From the IMG/VR virus record IMGVR_UViG_3300033141_006302, positions 1 to 30,840 of that record: DNA of 30,840 bases. One strand, 5' to 3'. Positions 23,273-30,840 of this stretch are shown here, one piece after another (within the stretch, counting starts at the first letter, position 1; the number at the start of each line of letters is the position of its first letter). The position numbers and the translations under genes are program-made. Below the pieces are notes generated by a model. It was not told the DNA's origin. It worked only from the letters and a program-made list of their open reading frames with translations, and ran no database searches. This DNA is from a virus.

Positions 23273-23841
23273 TGGGAGAAATAGTTAAGGATTTATCAAG
23301 CTATACTCCACCCGTGGGCGAGAGCTCTTGGCACAAGTTTGAGGAGGGAACAACAACGATTAGAATTTTAAGCCACAGCTATCACTATGTAAGTCACTAT
23401 GTTCATTCTGAAAAGAAGAGCTATAATTGTACGGGTGATATTTCTACTTGTGAGTGGTGCCAGAAGGGAGTTAAGGCCAGCAACCGATGGGCTTATCTTA
23501 TTCTAATTCGAGGAGATGTGCCGGTGGTTAAACCAGTGGAGTTTGGTTGGTCTATTTTTGGGACAATTTTGGAGTTGGCCAAGGATAGTGATTATGGCGA
23601 TCCGCGAAAGTACGATTTGAAAATTTCTCGAAAGGGAACTGATAAGGATACTCGCTATACTGTAATCCCGGGCAAAAGAACAAAGTTTACCAAAAACGAA
23701 GCATTGTTTTTGAAGGCAAACAATTTAGATACTCTTGAGGGGGCGACAGAGAAATTGATGAGTTTTTACAATAACAATGTAGAGCCGGACAATAGCGGCG
23801 ACCTAGGGGAGGTGCTTGGTGACAGCGAAGTTGAAGAATAA
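23272..23841 (+). CDS. T4 gp32-like single-stranded-DNA-binding protein with zinc site
   Basis: 189 residues from GTG, with AAAGGAGGGAGG just upstream. Residues about 30-70 have the gp32-type zinc site: His residues at 35-45 (HSYHYVSHYVH), then C53-x6-C60-x2-C63. KGTDKDTRYTVIPG follows, as in the OB-fold core of gp32-like proteins. The C-terminus is acidic (EVLGDSEVEE), as in SSBs, where the tail recruits partners. It would coat single-stranded DNA in replication and recombination; the nuclease two genes upstream fits that. Confidence 0.65.
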   Translation: MGEIVKDLSSYTPPVGESSWHKFEEGTTTIRILSHSYHYVSHYVHSEKKSYNCTGDISTCEWCQKGVKASNRWAYLILIRGDVPVVKPVEFGWSIFGTILELAKDSDYGDPRKYDLKISRKGTDKDTRYTVIPGKRTKFTKNEALFLKANNLDTLEGATEKLMSFYNNNVEPDNSGDLGEVLGDSEVEE

Positions 23842-24397
23842 GGTGTCTGCGGTGGCTCGCGGGCAGCGACTTAACTATTTGTGGAACCAGTTGCTTGCGC
23901 TTAAACGCTCGGCGACTGAGCATTATTTTAAACTGGGGGAAATCATGAAAGAAATTAGAGATAAAGAGCTTTGGCGGGAAAGTTTTGAAAGCTTTGCCAG
24001 TCTTTGTGCTGATGACGAGCTTGGTTTTAGTTATTCGCATGTTAAGAACGCGATTACTTTAGTAGAGAGGTTTCCTAAATGGCGAAGCTTAATTGATATT
24101 CCCTATAGTAAGCTGATTATGATTGGACCGCACCTTAAGGAGGATAATAAGCGGGAGCTGGTTGCTATGGCCCGCTCTTTGTCGCGAAGTGATTTGCGCC
24201 ATCAGTTGGTGGTAAAGGGAGTGGCTGAGAAGGAGCCTAGGGCTAGGTATTTGCCTAAAATTTATCCATGTTCGGTTTGCGGAAAGGTGCGCGGGGTTAG
24301 CTTTGAGGGCCTTTGTCATTGCGGAATGAGTATTAAGCAGGTGGAATATATTTCCTTGTTAATTGAGAAGGTAAAGAGTGGAGATTACGAACTATGA
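23819..24397 (+). CDS. helical protein with C-terminal zinc ribbon, possible DNA-binding
   Basis: 192 residues from GTG, with AGGGGAGG 7 bases upstream; it overlaps the SSB-like gene by 23 bases. Residues about 25-90 resemble a helix-turn-helix unit seen in phage and plasmid replication proteins (HYFKLGEIMKEIRDKELW, ESFESFASLCADDELGFSYS). CSVCGKVRG and LCHCG at about 145-165 form a likely zinc ribbon. A role in replication or transcription control is inferred. Confidence 0.55.
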   Translation: MTAKLKNKVSAVARGQRLNYLWNQLLALKRSATEHYFKLGEIMKEIRDKELWRESFESFASLCADDELGFSYSHVKNAITLVERFPKWRSLIDIPYSKLIMIGPHLKEDNKRELVAMARSLSRSDLRHQLVVKGVAEKEPRARYLPKIYPCSVCGKVRGVSFEGLCHCGMSIKQVEYISLLIEKVKSGDYEL

Positions 24398-24582
24398 CTT
24401 TTAGAAGAATTGGTAATGCTATTAGGGTGAACATCACTTTTAAGCCGGGCTTTTTGCAACTACTTGATGCTTGGGCTGAAATTACCATGCAGAGTCGAAG
24501 TGAGTTTGTCCGGGAGGCGATTAGGCATTATATCTTTTATCTTAGAAAGAAAGGGGTGAAGGATGAAAAAAGTGGATCGTGA
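24394..24582 (+). CDS. ribbon-helix-helix (CopG/Arc-type) DNA-binding protein
   Basis: 62 residues. A basic strand (RVNITFKPG) is followed by helix 1 (FLQLLDAWAEITMQ) and the typical SRSEFVREAIRHYIFYL helix 2. This is the ribbon-helix-helix pattern of small dimeric repressors, the strand lying in the DNA major groove. It could regulate early promoters of this phage, but no operator was identified. ATGA overlap with the upstream gene. Confidence 0.7.
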   Translation: MTFRRIGNAIRVNITFKPGFLQLLDAWAEITMQSRSEFVREAIRHYIFYLRKKGVKDEKSGS

Positions 24583-24757
24583 GCTTACCCGCTATATTTG
24601 GCGGCACGATATTGATAATGAGTTGTTTACTCTTATCGACAAGGAGACGGGAAAAACTTTTACTATTGATCGGATCCGCCGTTTTAGTTTGCAGCGGGCG
24701 ATTGTGAGCGCTAACCAGCGGGAAAGATTTAAGCGACCGAGACAGAAGAAAAAATGA
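24563..24757 (+). CDS. hypothetical basic protein (64 aa)
   Basis: ATG with GGGGTGAAGG just upstream, overlapping the repressor-like gene by 20 bases. Basic, with a strand-rich first half (ELFTLIDKETGKTFTIDRI) and an Arg/Lys-rich end (RERFKRPRQKKK). Nucleic-acid binding is plausible. No family recognised. Confidence 0.55.
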   Translation: MKKVDRELTRYIWRHDIDNELFTLIDKETGKTFTIDRIRRFSLQRAIVSANQRERFKRPRQKKK

Positions 24758-24902
24758 ATGATTTACTTGACCGGCTAGTGAAAGTGCGTAAAGATTTAAG
24801 GCGAGCGAAAAAGAGCGGCGACAAGGTAATGATTGGGTTTTGGTTGCGGGAGAAAAAGAAGGTGGAGAAACTGTTAGTTAAATTAATGAAGGGAGAAAAA
24901 TA

Positions 24903-24903
<1 letters not shown>
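24754..24903 (+). CDS. small basic helical protein (49 aa)
   Basis: ATGA overlap with the upstream gene and TAATG overlap with groES. The product MNDLLDRLVKVRKDLRRAKK continues as a Lys/Arg-rich helical hairpin. Unknown function; position suggests co-expression with the chaperonins. Confidence 0.55.
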
Positions 24904-27001
<2,098 letters not shown>

Positions 27002-27005
<4 letters not shown>

Positions 27006-27271
27006 TTTATCATAAAAAGTTAACTCAAGAACAGCGCATTTTAAACCTTTTAAGAGAAAGGGGAAGCCGGGGTGCTTATGTTTATGAGTTTATGACTCCT
27101 CGGCCAAATGGACTCGGGATTGCTCAATATAATGCCCGTATCTATGGGTTAAGAGAAAAGGGATATGTAATTGAAAACAAAAAACCGGGCCATTTTGTTT
27201 TGGTTAAAGATATTGAGTTTGATGAAAATGGCCAAGGAAGGCTGGAGCTTTTTCTTGGAGATATCTTATAA
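27002..27271 (+). CDS. winged-helix-like DNA-binding protein
   Basis: 89 residues. TQEQRILNLLRERG, a GAYVYEFM turn, ARIYGLREKGYVIENKK and HFVLV match a winged helix-turn-helix: three helices and a wing. Proteins like this are small phage regulators. The acidic C-terminal extension is short. ATGA overlap with the preceding gene. Confidence 0.55.
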
Positions 27272-27282
27272 ACAATTTTAAA

Positions 27283-27555
27283 ATGAAAATACCCAGAACC
27301 ATTAAAGAAGATTGGAAAATCCACTTTGGTTGGACAATCGCCTTCACCATGCTCTTTGCCTTTGGGATGCTTCTTTGGTCACATCAGACAATAAAACGCC
27401 TTAGAATTGAGCTGGCAGACTCCCGGCAAACATTAAAGGAATGTCAGCATACCAACGACATCTGGCGGAGTCAGATAAAGAGTGGAAGCGTCAAGATTTA
27501 CAAGGAAACTGAAGATGGCAGGGAAATTATTGAAAGGTGGGAAATGGAAAAATGA
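27283..27555 (+). CDS. membrane protein with coiled coil, possible spanin-like
   Basis: 90 residues. One N-terminal membrane helix (about 17-33, TIAFTMLFAFGMLLW) preceded by basic residues, followed by a coiled coil (KRLRIELADSRQTLKECQ). This topology (inner-membrane anchor, coiled coil outside) is that of i-spanins such as Rz, but the gene lies far from the lysis cassette and no o-spanin is nested. The assignment remains open. There is no clear Shine-Dalgarno. Confidence 0.5.
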   Translation: MKIPRTIKEDWKIHFGWTIAFTMLFAFGMLLWSHQTIKRLRIELADSRQTLKECQHTNDIWRSQIKSGSVKIYKETEDGREIIERWEMEK

Positions 27556-27662
27556 ACCTAAAGAAGATTGAGAAGGAAATAAAAATGATAATAAAGAAGC
27601 CAAAACTAACTCGTGTCGCCTACACAAAAGAGTGGCAAAGAAGACCGAGAGAAGAGATTTGA
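27552..27662 (+). CDS. very small basic protein (36 aa)
   Basis: ATGA overlap with the membrane protein. MNLKKIEKEIKMIIKKPKL is a basic amphipathic helix, and the remainder contains TKEWQRRPREE. No family recognised; retained because of the coupled start. Confidence 0.4.
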   Translation: MNLKKIEKEIKMIIKKPKLTRVAYTKEWQRRPREEI

Positions 27663-27820
27663 GTAATCTCCCCGAATTTAATTGGACTGTTATAAAGCTC
27701 ACTAAATTTTTATTTGATGAAGTCGGAAAGTCTGGGGAAGCTGTTGGCTACAACAAACACGTCCAAGAAATCAAACAATGGAAGAAGAAGATGTTAAGAG
27801 AATTGGAGGAGGAAAAATGA
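27632..27820 (+). CDS. hypothetical protein (62 aa)
   Basis: Starts with GTG at 27632 (a TTG at 27659 is the alternative), within the previous small gene. A soluble helical product (EFNWTVIKLTKFLFDEVGKSG, NKHVQEIKQWKKKMLRELEEE). Its end holds the GGAGGAGG ribosome site of the YopX gene. Confidence 0.45.
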   Translation: MAKKTERRDLSNLPEFNWTVIKLTKFLFDEVGKSGEAVGYNKHVQEIKQWKKKMLRELEEEK

Positions 27821-28161
27821 GACCAATTAAATTCCGGGCTTGGGACAAAAATAAAATGAGAATGGGACACCTGTTCTCATTGAAGGATTTGTTTGAAAAT
27901 CACTATACCAATCATTATGAAGATTTGGTTCTTATGCAGTATATAGGTTTAAAAGACAAAAATGGGGTTGAAATTTATGAAGGAGATATAGTTATTGGAA
28001 AAAATGGGCAACAGGGTGTAATTGAATGGATAAAGATTGACACCTGCTTCGCAGTCCAAACCCACAAACCTGAAATCTGGACTGTGGGTAAATTCAGAGA
28101 AAAAAGTGGAGGATTTGAAGTCATCGGCAATATCTACGAAAACAAGGATTTACTTAAATGA
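27817..28161 (+). CDS. YopX-family protein
   Basis: 114 residues. The N-terminal RPIKFRAWDKNKM, the central LMQYIGLKDKNGVEIYEGDIV and the C-terminal FEVIGNIYENKDLL are the signature of the YopX family (PF09643), common in phages and prophages but without a known biochemical role; members form beta-barrels. ATG at 27817 is chosen because GGAGGAGG precedes it and because the family starts with MR-x-IKFRAW. Confidence 0.85.
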   Translation: MRPIKFRAWDKNKMRMGHLFSLKDLFENHYTNHYEDLVLMQYIGLKDKNGVEIYEGDIVIGKNGQQGVIEWIKIDTCFAVQTHKPEIWTVGKFREKSGGFEVIGNIYENKDLLK

Positions 28162-28247
28162 CCAAACTCATCACCACCATTTTAAAAATCCTCAACCGGA
28201 CAATTTTAAAGGGCAAGATTTGGAAGAAAGGATTAGAGCCTAAATGA
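28158..28247 (+). CDS. very small basic peptide (29 aa)
   Basis: ATGA overlaps at both ends connect it to YopX and to the next gene. MTKLITTILKILNRTILKG is a hydrophobic, basic amphipathic helix that could associate with membranes. May also serve only to couple translation. Confidence 0.35.
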   Translation: MTKLITTILKILNRTILKGKIWKKGLEPK

Positions 28248-28426
28248 AAGAAATATTAAGACACGACCATTGTGATGAATGTAAGAAACAAGGCAAGCGG
28301 CTGGATATGATTGGGCCTTCGGTGAGTGCGACCGTGGTTTATTGTAAAGAGGGCATGGCCTTCCATGATGAGTGTGAGAAGTTTGAGCCAAAGAGGAGAA
28401 CAAATGAAAAAAACAAAACGCTTTAA
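28244..28426 (+). CDS. small cysteine-containing protein (60 aa)
   Basis: Begins MKEILRHDHCDECKKQG; with further Cys at about 34 and 44 this suggests a zinc site. The C-terminus is basic. The next gene starts within its last 23 bases. No family recognised. Confidence 0.5.
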   Translation: MKEILRHDHCDECKKQGKRLDMIGPSVSATVVYCKEGMAFHDECEKFEPKRRTNEKNKTL

Positions 28427-29108
28427 ATTTTTACGGACCGGATTAAAATCCCACTTTGGCGGTTTTAAGTGGAAAATTGGTCAGTGGTACAAGTGGGATG
28501 GGAAATTGAAAATGTGCAAAACAGGCTTCCATTGTTCTAGGGAGCCCTACGATGCCTTTTCTTATGTCCAGGGAGAAATCTTGGCTGAGGTGGAGGTTAG
28601 GGGGAAATCGGAAAAACAAGAAGATAAAGAAACATGGTCAGAAATGAGGATTTTAAGAGCTTGGAAATGGGGTAAGAAAGACAGCGTGAGATTGGCGATT
28701 TATTGTACCGAGCTGGTTTTGCCGAATTTTGAGAAGGAATTTCCAAAGGACAAGCGACCAAGAAAGGCAATTTTAGCCGCCAAGAGATGGCTGTGGGGAC
28801 GAGGAGATGCTTCGGCGGCGGAGTCGGCGGCGGAGTCGGCGGCGTGGTCAGTGGCGAGGTCGGCGGCAAGGTCGGCGGAGTCGGCAGAGTTAGCGGCGGC
28901 GGAGTCGGCGGCGTGGTCGGCGGAGTCGGCGGCAAGGTCGGCGGAGTCGGCGGCGGAGTCGGCGGCGTGGTCGGCGGAGTCGGCGGCGGAGTCGGCGGCG
29001 TGGTCGGCGGAGTCGGCGGCGGAGTCGGCAATTAAAGAAATTCAGCAAAAGTTTTTAAAGATGGTTAAAGGCTTAGAGCCTTACCATAAAAACAAGTGGG
29101 TGAAATGA
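28404..29108 (+). CDS. protein with N-terminal DUF7666-like domain and long Ser-Ala repeat
   Basis: 234 residues from the ATG at 28404, with GAGGAG 5 bases upstream. Residues about 10-105 (KWKIGQWYKWDGKLKMCKTGFHCS, ILAEVEVRGKS pattern) resemble a domain met in phage and bacterial proteins of unknown function, usually followed by Ala/Ser repeats. Residues about 136-208 are triplets of Ser-Ala-x with x being Glu, Ala, Trp or Arg. The C-terminus is a charged helix. The repeats may form a long helix or stalk. The domain name is from memory and needs checking. Confidence 0.6.
   Translation: MKKTKRFKFLRTGLKSHFGGFKWKIGQWYKWDGKLKMCKTGFHCSREPYDAFSYVQGEILAEVEVRGKSEKQEDKETWSEMRILRAWKWGKKDSVRLAIYCTELVLPNFEKEFPKDKRPRKAILAAKRWLWGRGDASAAESAAESAAWSVARSAARSAESAELAAAESAAWSAESAARSAESAAESAAWSAESAAESAAWSAESAAESAIKEIQQKFLKMVKGLEPYHKNKWVK
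28812..29030 (+). repeat. degenerate (TCGGCGGNG) codon-triplet repeat
   Basis: About 219 bases of TCG-GCG-GCG/GAG/TGG/AGG units encoding Ser-Ala-x. Because the unit has no stop in most frames, long false frames appear on both strands (Pro-Thr-rich and Gly-Val-rich). High GC compared with its neighbours. Confidence 0.85.
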
Positions 29109-29269
29109 AAGGAAAGAAAGAGAAGAAATTTACCATAAAGGAAGTTGAGAAAGCGATGATGGCAGTTTTACCGGCCTTTCCTAAGCGTAAACTGTTACAT
29201 AAAATTGCCTTTGTGAGTCGTGTTTGGCAATTGACCAAAGCAAGATTAGAGGAAGAATTAAATGACTAA
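29105..29269 (+). CDS. small basic protein (54 aa)
   Basis: ATGA overlap with the repeat protein. Lys-rich N-terminus (MKGKKEKKFTIKEVEKAM), then two helices (FPKRKLLHKIAFVSRVWQL). No family recognised; the tight packing supports it. Confidence 0.5.
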   Translation: MKGKKEKKFTIKEVEKAMMAVLPAFPKRKLLHKIAFVSRVWQLTKARLEEELND

Positions 29270-29420
29270 ACAAGATTGGGAGAAACGATTAATTAAACAG
29301 ATTAAATCATTCCTATATTGTTGGTATGGAAGTATTGGCAAGGAAGAGAAGTACCAAAAAATGGCAGAAGAACTCTATTGGAAGGCAATTCACGAGGAAC
29401 TTAAGAGGAGGAGAAAATGA
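29262..29420 (+). CDS. small protein (52 aa), N-terminus like the next gene
   Basis: Overlaps its neighbours at both ends (ATGA). MTKQDWEKRLIKQIKSFLYC then a helix with aromatic residues. The first residues (KQDWEKRL) match those of the next protein (KPDWEKRF), suggesting a shared short module or duplication. Function unknown. Confidence 0.5.
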   Translation: MTKQDWEKRLIKQIKSFLYCWYGSIGKEEKYQKMAEELYWKAIHEELKRRRK

Positions 29421-29674
29421 AAAAACCAGATTGGGAAAAACGATTTGAAAAGATGTTTCCTGATTTTTCTGATTTGCCCTCATCGCTATATAAACCAGAG
29501 AGGGGCGAAATTGTATTGCGTAAAAATATCAAACAATTCATCTCCCAAGAACTAAAGAAAGAGAGAGAGAAAGAATTGATGAAACTAGAACATTGGGCAA
29601 GTAAGCATCCAAGAATAGACGCCAAAACATGGGGCTTAATACATAATTATGTAGAGAGGGTGAAAAATGACTAA
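29417..29674 (+). CDS. hypothetical protein (85 aa)
   Basis: ATG with AGGAGGAG just upstream. MKKPDWEKRFEKMFPDF, then a flexible stretch and a charged helix (KKEREKELMKLEHWASKH). Its start resembles that of the previous gene. ATGA-type coupling on both sides. Confidence 0.55.
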   Translation: MKKPDWEKRFEKMFPDFSDLPSSLYKPERGEIVLRKNIKQFISQELKKEREKELMKLEHWASKHPRIDAKTWGLIHNYVERVKND

Positions 29675-30080
29675 ACCAATGAAAGACCTAAGGAAAGAAA
29701 TTAAAGAAGGAGAGCCGATCCCAAAATTTTATGGGATTTCTTACCTTGAGCCAAATCGGCTAGGAGCAATTTGTTATCCAATCCCACTTAATATTTTAAT
29801 TGGCTATATTAGAAAAATTTATTTATGGTTTCTTAGTGGTTGGGATTTTAAAACAGGATATGAGAAAGGATTTTCGGAGGGACTTGTGAGTGGGCGAGCG
29901 TATGCTTTCAACATGATTAAACGGCAGGTAATTAAAAATGATCTTGAAGTGATTATAAAGAGGTTTATGGAATATGAGGCTAAAATTTTAGAGAAACACA
30001 GGAATGGGAAAGCAGTTGATGGTTGGATTTGGAAATTTATTGAAGCTGAAACTAAGAGGTTGGCAAAGAGAAACCAATGA
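29667..30080 (+). CDS. hypothetical protein (137 aa) with hydrophobic segment
   Basis: One strongly hydrophobic stretch (about 33-57, AICYPIPLNILIGYI then YLWFLSGW) may dip into or cross a membrane, followed by a Gly/aromatic turn (YEKGFSEGLVSGRAYAF) and a long charged helix. No family recognised. Coupled to both neighbours by overlaps. Confidence 0.55.
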   Translation: MTKPMKDLRKEIKEGEPIPKFYGISYLEPNRLGAICYPIPLNILIGYIRKIYLWFLSGWDFKTGYEKGFSEGLVSGRAYAFNMIKRQVIKNDLEVIIKRFMEYEAKILEKHRNGKAVDGWIWKFIEAETKRLAKRNQ

Positions 30081-30115
30081 AAAACCTAAGGAAAATAGAT
30101 AAGCTAGTAAAATGA
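30077..30115 (+). CDS. possible 12-aa leader or coupling peptide
   Basis: ATGA overlaps at both ends; encodes MKNLRKIDKLVK. The final 24 bases closely match the end of the following gene (KKIDNLVK), also directly before a start. It may exist only to bring ribosomes to the next ATG. Confidence 0.3.
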   Translation: MKNLRKIDKLVK

Positions 30116-30417
30116 GGAAACTTGGTATAATCAAACGATTTGGAGTGTGTGTTTATTGTGGGCAGACGCATGAGCCGTGGGGAATGATTGAGCCGCTTTA
30201 TGAGGGATATTTTGGAAGAATTGTAATTGTTAAAGATGATGGCGACTCAAGAAAGGTATGGGTTAGGCTTTTAAGGCCTCTCCTTGCGCCAGATGGAAAA
30301 ATCCAAATGTGCAGGGAATTTGTAATTTGCAGAAAACACATAGAGTTTTCTTTGTTAGTAATAATTAAAATGAAAATTAAGGAGTTAATGAAAAAAATAG
30401 ATAACCTAGTAAAATGA
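30112..30417 (+). CDS. hypothetical protein (101 aa) with possible zinc site
   Basis: CVYCG at about 13-17 and two more Cys at about 68 and 75, with a nearby His, could form a zinc ribbon. A strand-rich middle (RIVIVKDDGDSRKVWVRLL) separates them. The C-terminus is helical and basic and ends KKIDNLVK, like the preceding 12-aa peptide. Confidence 0.55.
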   Translation: MRKLGIIKRFGVCVYCGQTHEPWGMIEPLYEGYFGRIVIVKDDGDSRKVWVRLLRPLLAPDGKIQMCREFVICRKHIEFSLLVIIKMKIKELMKKIDNLVK

Positions 30418-30500
30418 AAGATTGGCAAGTGTTTTTAATTGCGATAGCAAGCGGGTTTTTGGCAATTATTATTCATGGGTTTTTAACGGGGACGCTTTAG
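30414..30500 (+). CDS. 28-aa membrane peptide
   Basis: ATGA overlap with the upstream gene. MKDWQVFLIAIASGFLAIII forms a single membrane helix with a short tail. Small but coupled at its start, and the next gene begins right after its stop. Confidence 0.4.
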   Translation: MKDWQVFLIAIASGFLAIIIHGFLTGTL

Positions 30501-30662
30501 ATGAAAGAACGAACCCTAGAACAAGCCTTCCAGCCAGTTGATATGACTGATAAGGATAAGAAGAAAACCGTTGAGCAAATTATTTTAGAAACGGGCCATG
30601 GTTTTTATGACCCGCATGGAAAGAGATATGAGGAACATCGAAAACCGAAGAAGGGTGCTTGA
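30501..30662 (+). CDS. small hypothetical protein (53 aa)
   Basis: Starts with ATG immediately after the previous stop. Polar product MKERTLEQAFQPVDMTDKDK, then a short helix and HGFYDPHGKRYEEH. No family recognised. The HNH gene begins inside its 3' end. Confidence 0.5.
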   Translation: MKERTLEQAFQPVDMTDKDKKKTVEQIILETGHGFYDPHGKRYEEHRKPKKGA

Positions 30663-30840
30663 GATTTACGGGAACGAGTGTGCCAACAAGGACGACCCAA
30701 GGATCAAGCATACCTTTAAACGAAGATTGACCTTTCATCATATTGTCTTTCAAAGCGAGGGTGGCACAGATGAGAAGTCAAACCTAATCCCGCTTTGCCG
30801 GAAGTGCCATGATTTTACTCATGAACTAGCAGAGGGCCGG
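30628..30840 (+). CDS. HNH endonuclease, cut by the window end
   Basis: 71 residues visible from the ATG at 30628, with GGAAAGAG just upstream. RRLTFHHIVFQSEGG carries the first HH, SNLIPLCRKCHDFTH the Asn, the CxxC and the final His, the classic HNH fold where one metal ion cuts DNA. In phages HNH proteins serve in DNA packaging, homing or host DNA degradation; which applies here is unclear. The C-terminus lies beyond the window. Confidence 0.75.
   Translation, partial: MRNIENRRRVLEIYGNECANKDDPRIKHTFKRRLTFHHIVFQSEGGTDEKSNLIPLCRKCHDFTHELAEGR

Noticed and set aside
28597-29031. Pro-Thr-rich (minus) and Gly-Val-rich (plus) frames through the repeat
   Set aside because: Both are shadows of the Ser-Ala-x codon repeat, whose unit has no stop in these frames.
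30123-30131. TGG-TATAAT inside the gene at 30112
   Set aside because: Matches the promoter consensus but no start codon or gene lies at the expected distance.

Overview
This window looks like part of a tailed-phage genome with a short-tail (podovirus-like) virion. All supported protein genes lie on the + strand and are tightly packed, often overlapping as ATGA, TAATG or TGATG. TGA is a normal stop throughout, so this is the standard bacterial code and not a TGA-recoded lineage. The basis for 'phage' is a tail-adaptor-like protein followed by a nozzle-like protein, a 1,663-residue multidomain 'polyvalent' protein carrying a DNA adenine methyltransferase, lectin-like virion proteins, a lysis cassette, and a block of very small early genes with a T4 gp32-like single-stranded-DNA-binding protein, a PD-(D/E)XK nuclease, GroES/GroEL, YopX and HNH proteins. 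The GroEL and DUF2341 styles remind me of Patescibacteria (CPR), so a CPR host is possible, but this is only an inference. No terminase, portal, major capsid, polymerase or integrase is recognisable here; they presumably lie outside the window.

Layout. 1-4143: end of one gene, then virion-surface proteins (DUF2341-LamG, a coiled-coil protein, a repeat-bearing structural protein, a DNRLRE-like protein). 4147-4222: probable terminator and promoter. 4245-12544: head/neck/tail genes (acidic scaffold-like protein, adaptor, giant nozzle-like protein, short fibre-like protein, helical protein, 3D-domain protein). 12546-17537: the giant polyvalent protein. 17555-19188: lysis cassette (XhlA-like membrane protein, C39-like peptidase, two further small membrane proteins). 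19175-20749: two small unknowns and a metallophosphoesterase. 20750-21680: a mostly non-coding regulatory island. 21681-30840: early operon with many proteins of 28-110 residues, the nuclease, the DNA-binding proteins, the chaperonin pair, and an HNH protein cut by the window end.

Two signals stand out. First, the structural half uses a recurring extended -10 promoter (TG-R-TATAAT) placed 6-7 bases before the start codon of genes lacking a Shine-Dalgarno, which predicts leaderless mRNAs. Second, the island at 20.75-21.68 kb holds a tRNA-like fold ending in CCA, an 86-base leader whose three sequence blocks are each followed, in the same order, by their exact complements (A-B-C-A'-B'-C'), a G-quadruplex-type motif, a long hairpin, and two strong terminators. 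The leader hides the Shine-Dalgarno of the gene at 21020 inside its longest helix and is the best candidate here for an undescribed regulatory RNA.

How the parts may work together (inference): the virion injects the polyvalent protein with the DNA; its methyltransferase could protect the incoming genome. The early operon then supplies DNA-handling proteins and a private GroES/GroEL pair, perhaps to fold the large virion proteins. The late genes finish with lysis functions.
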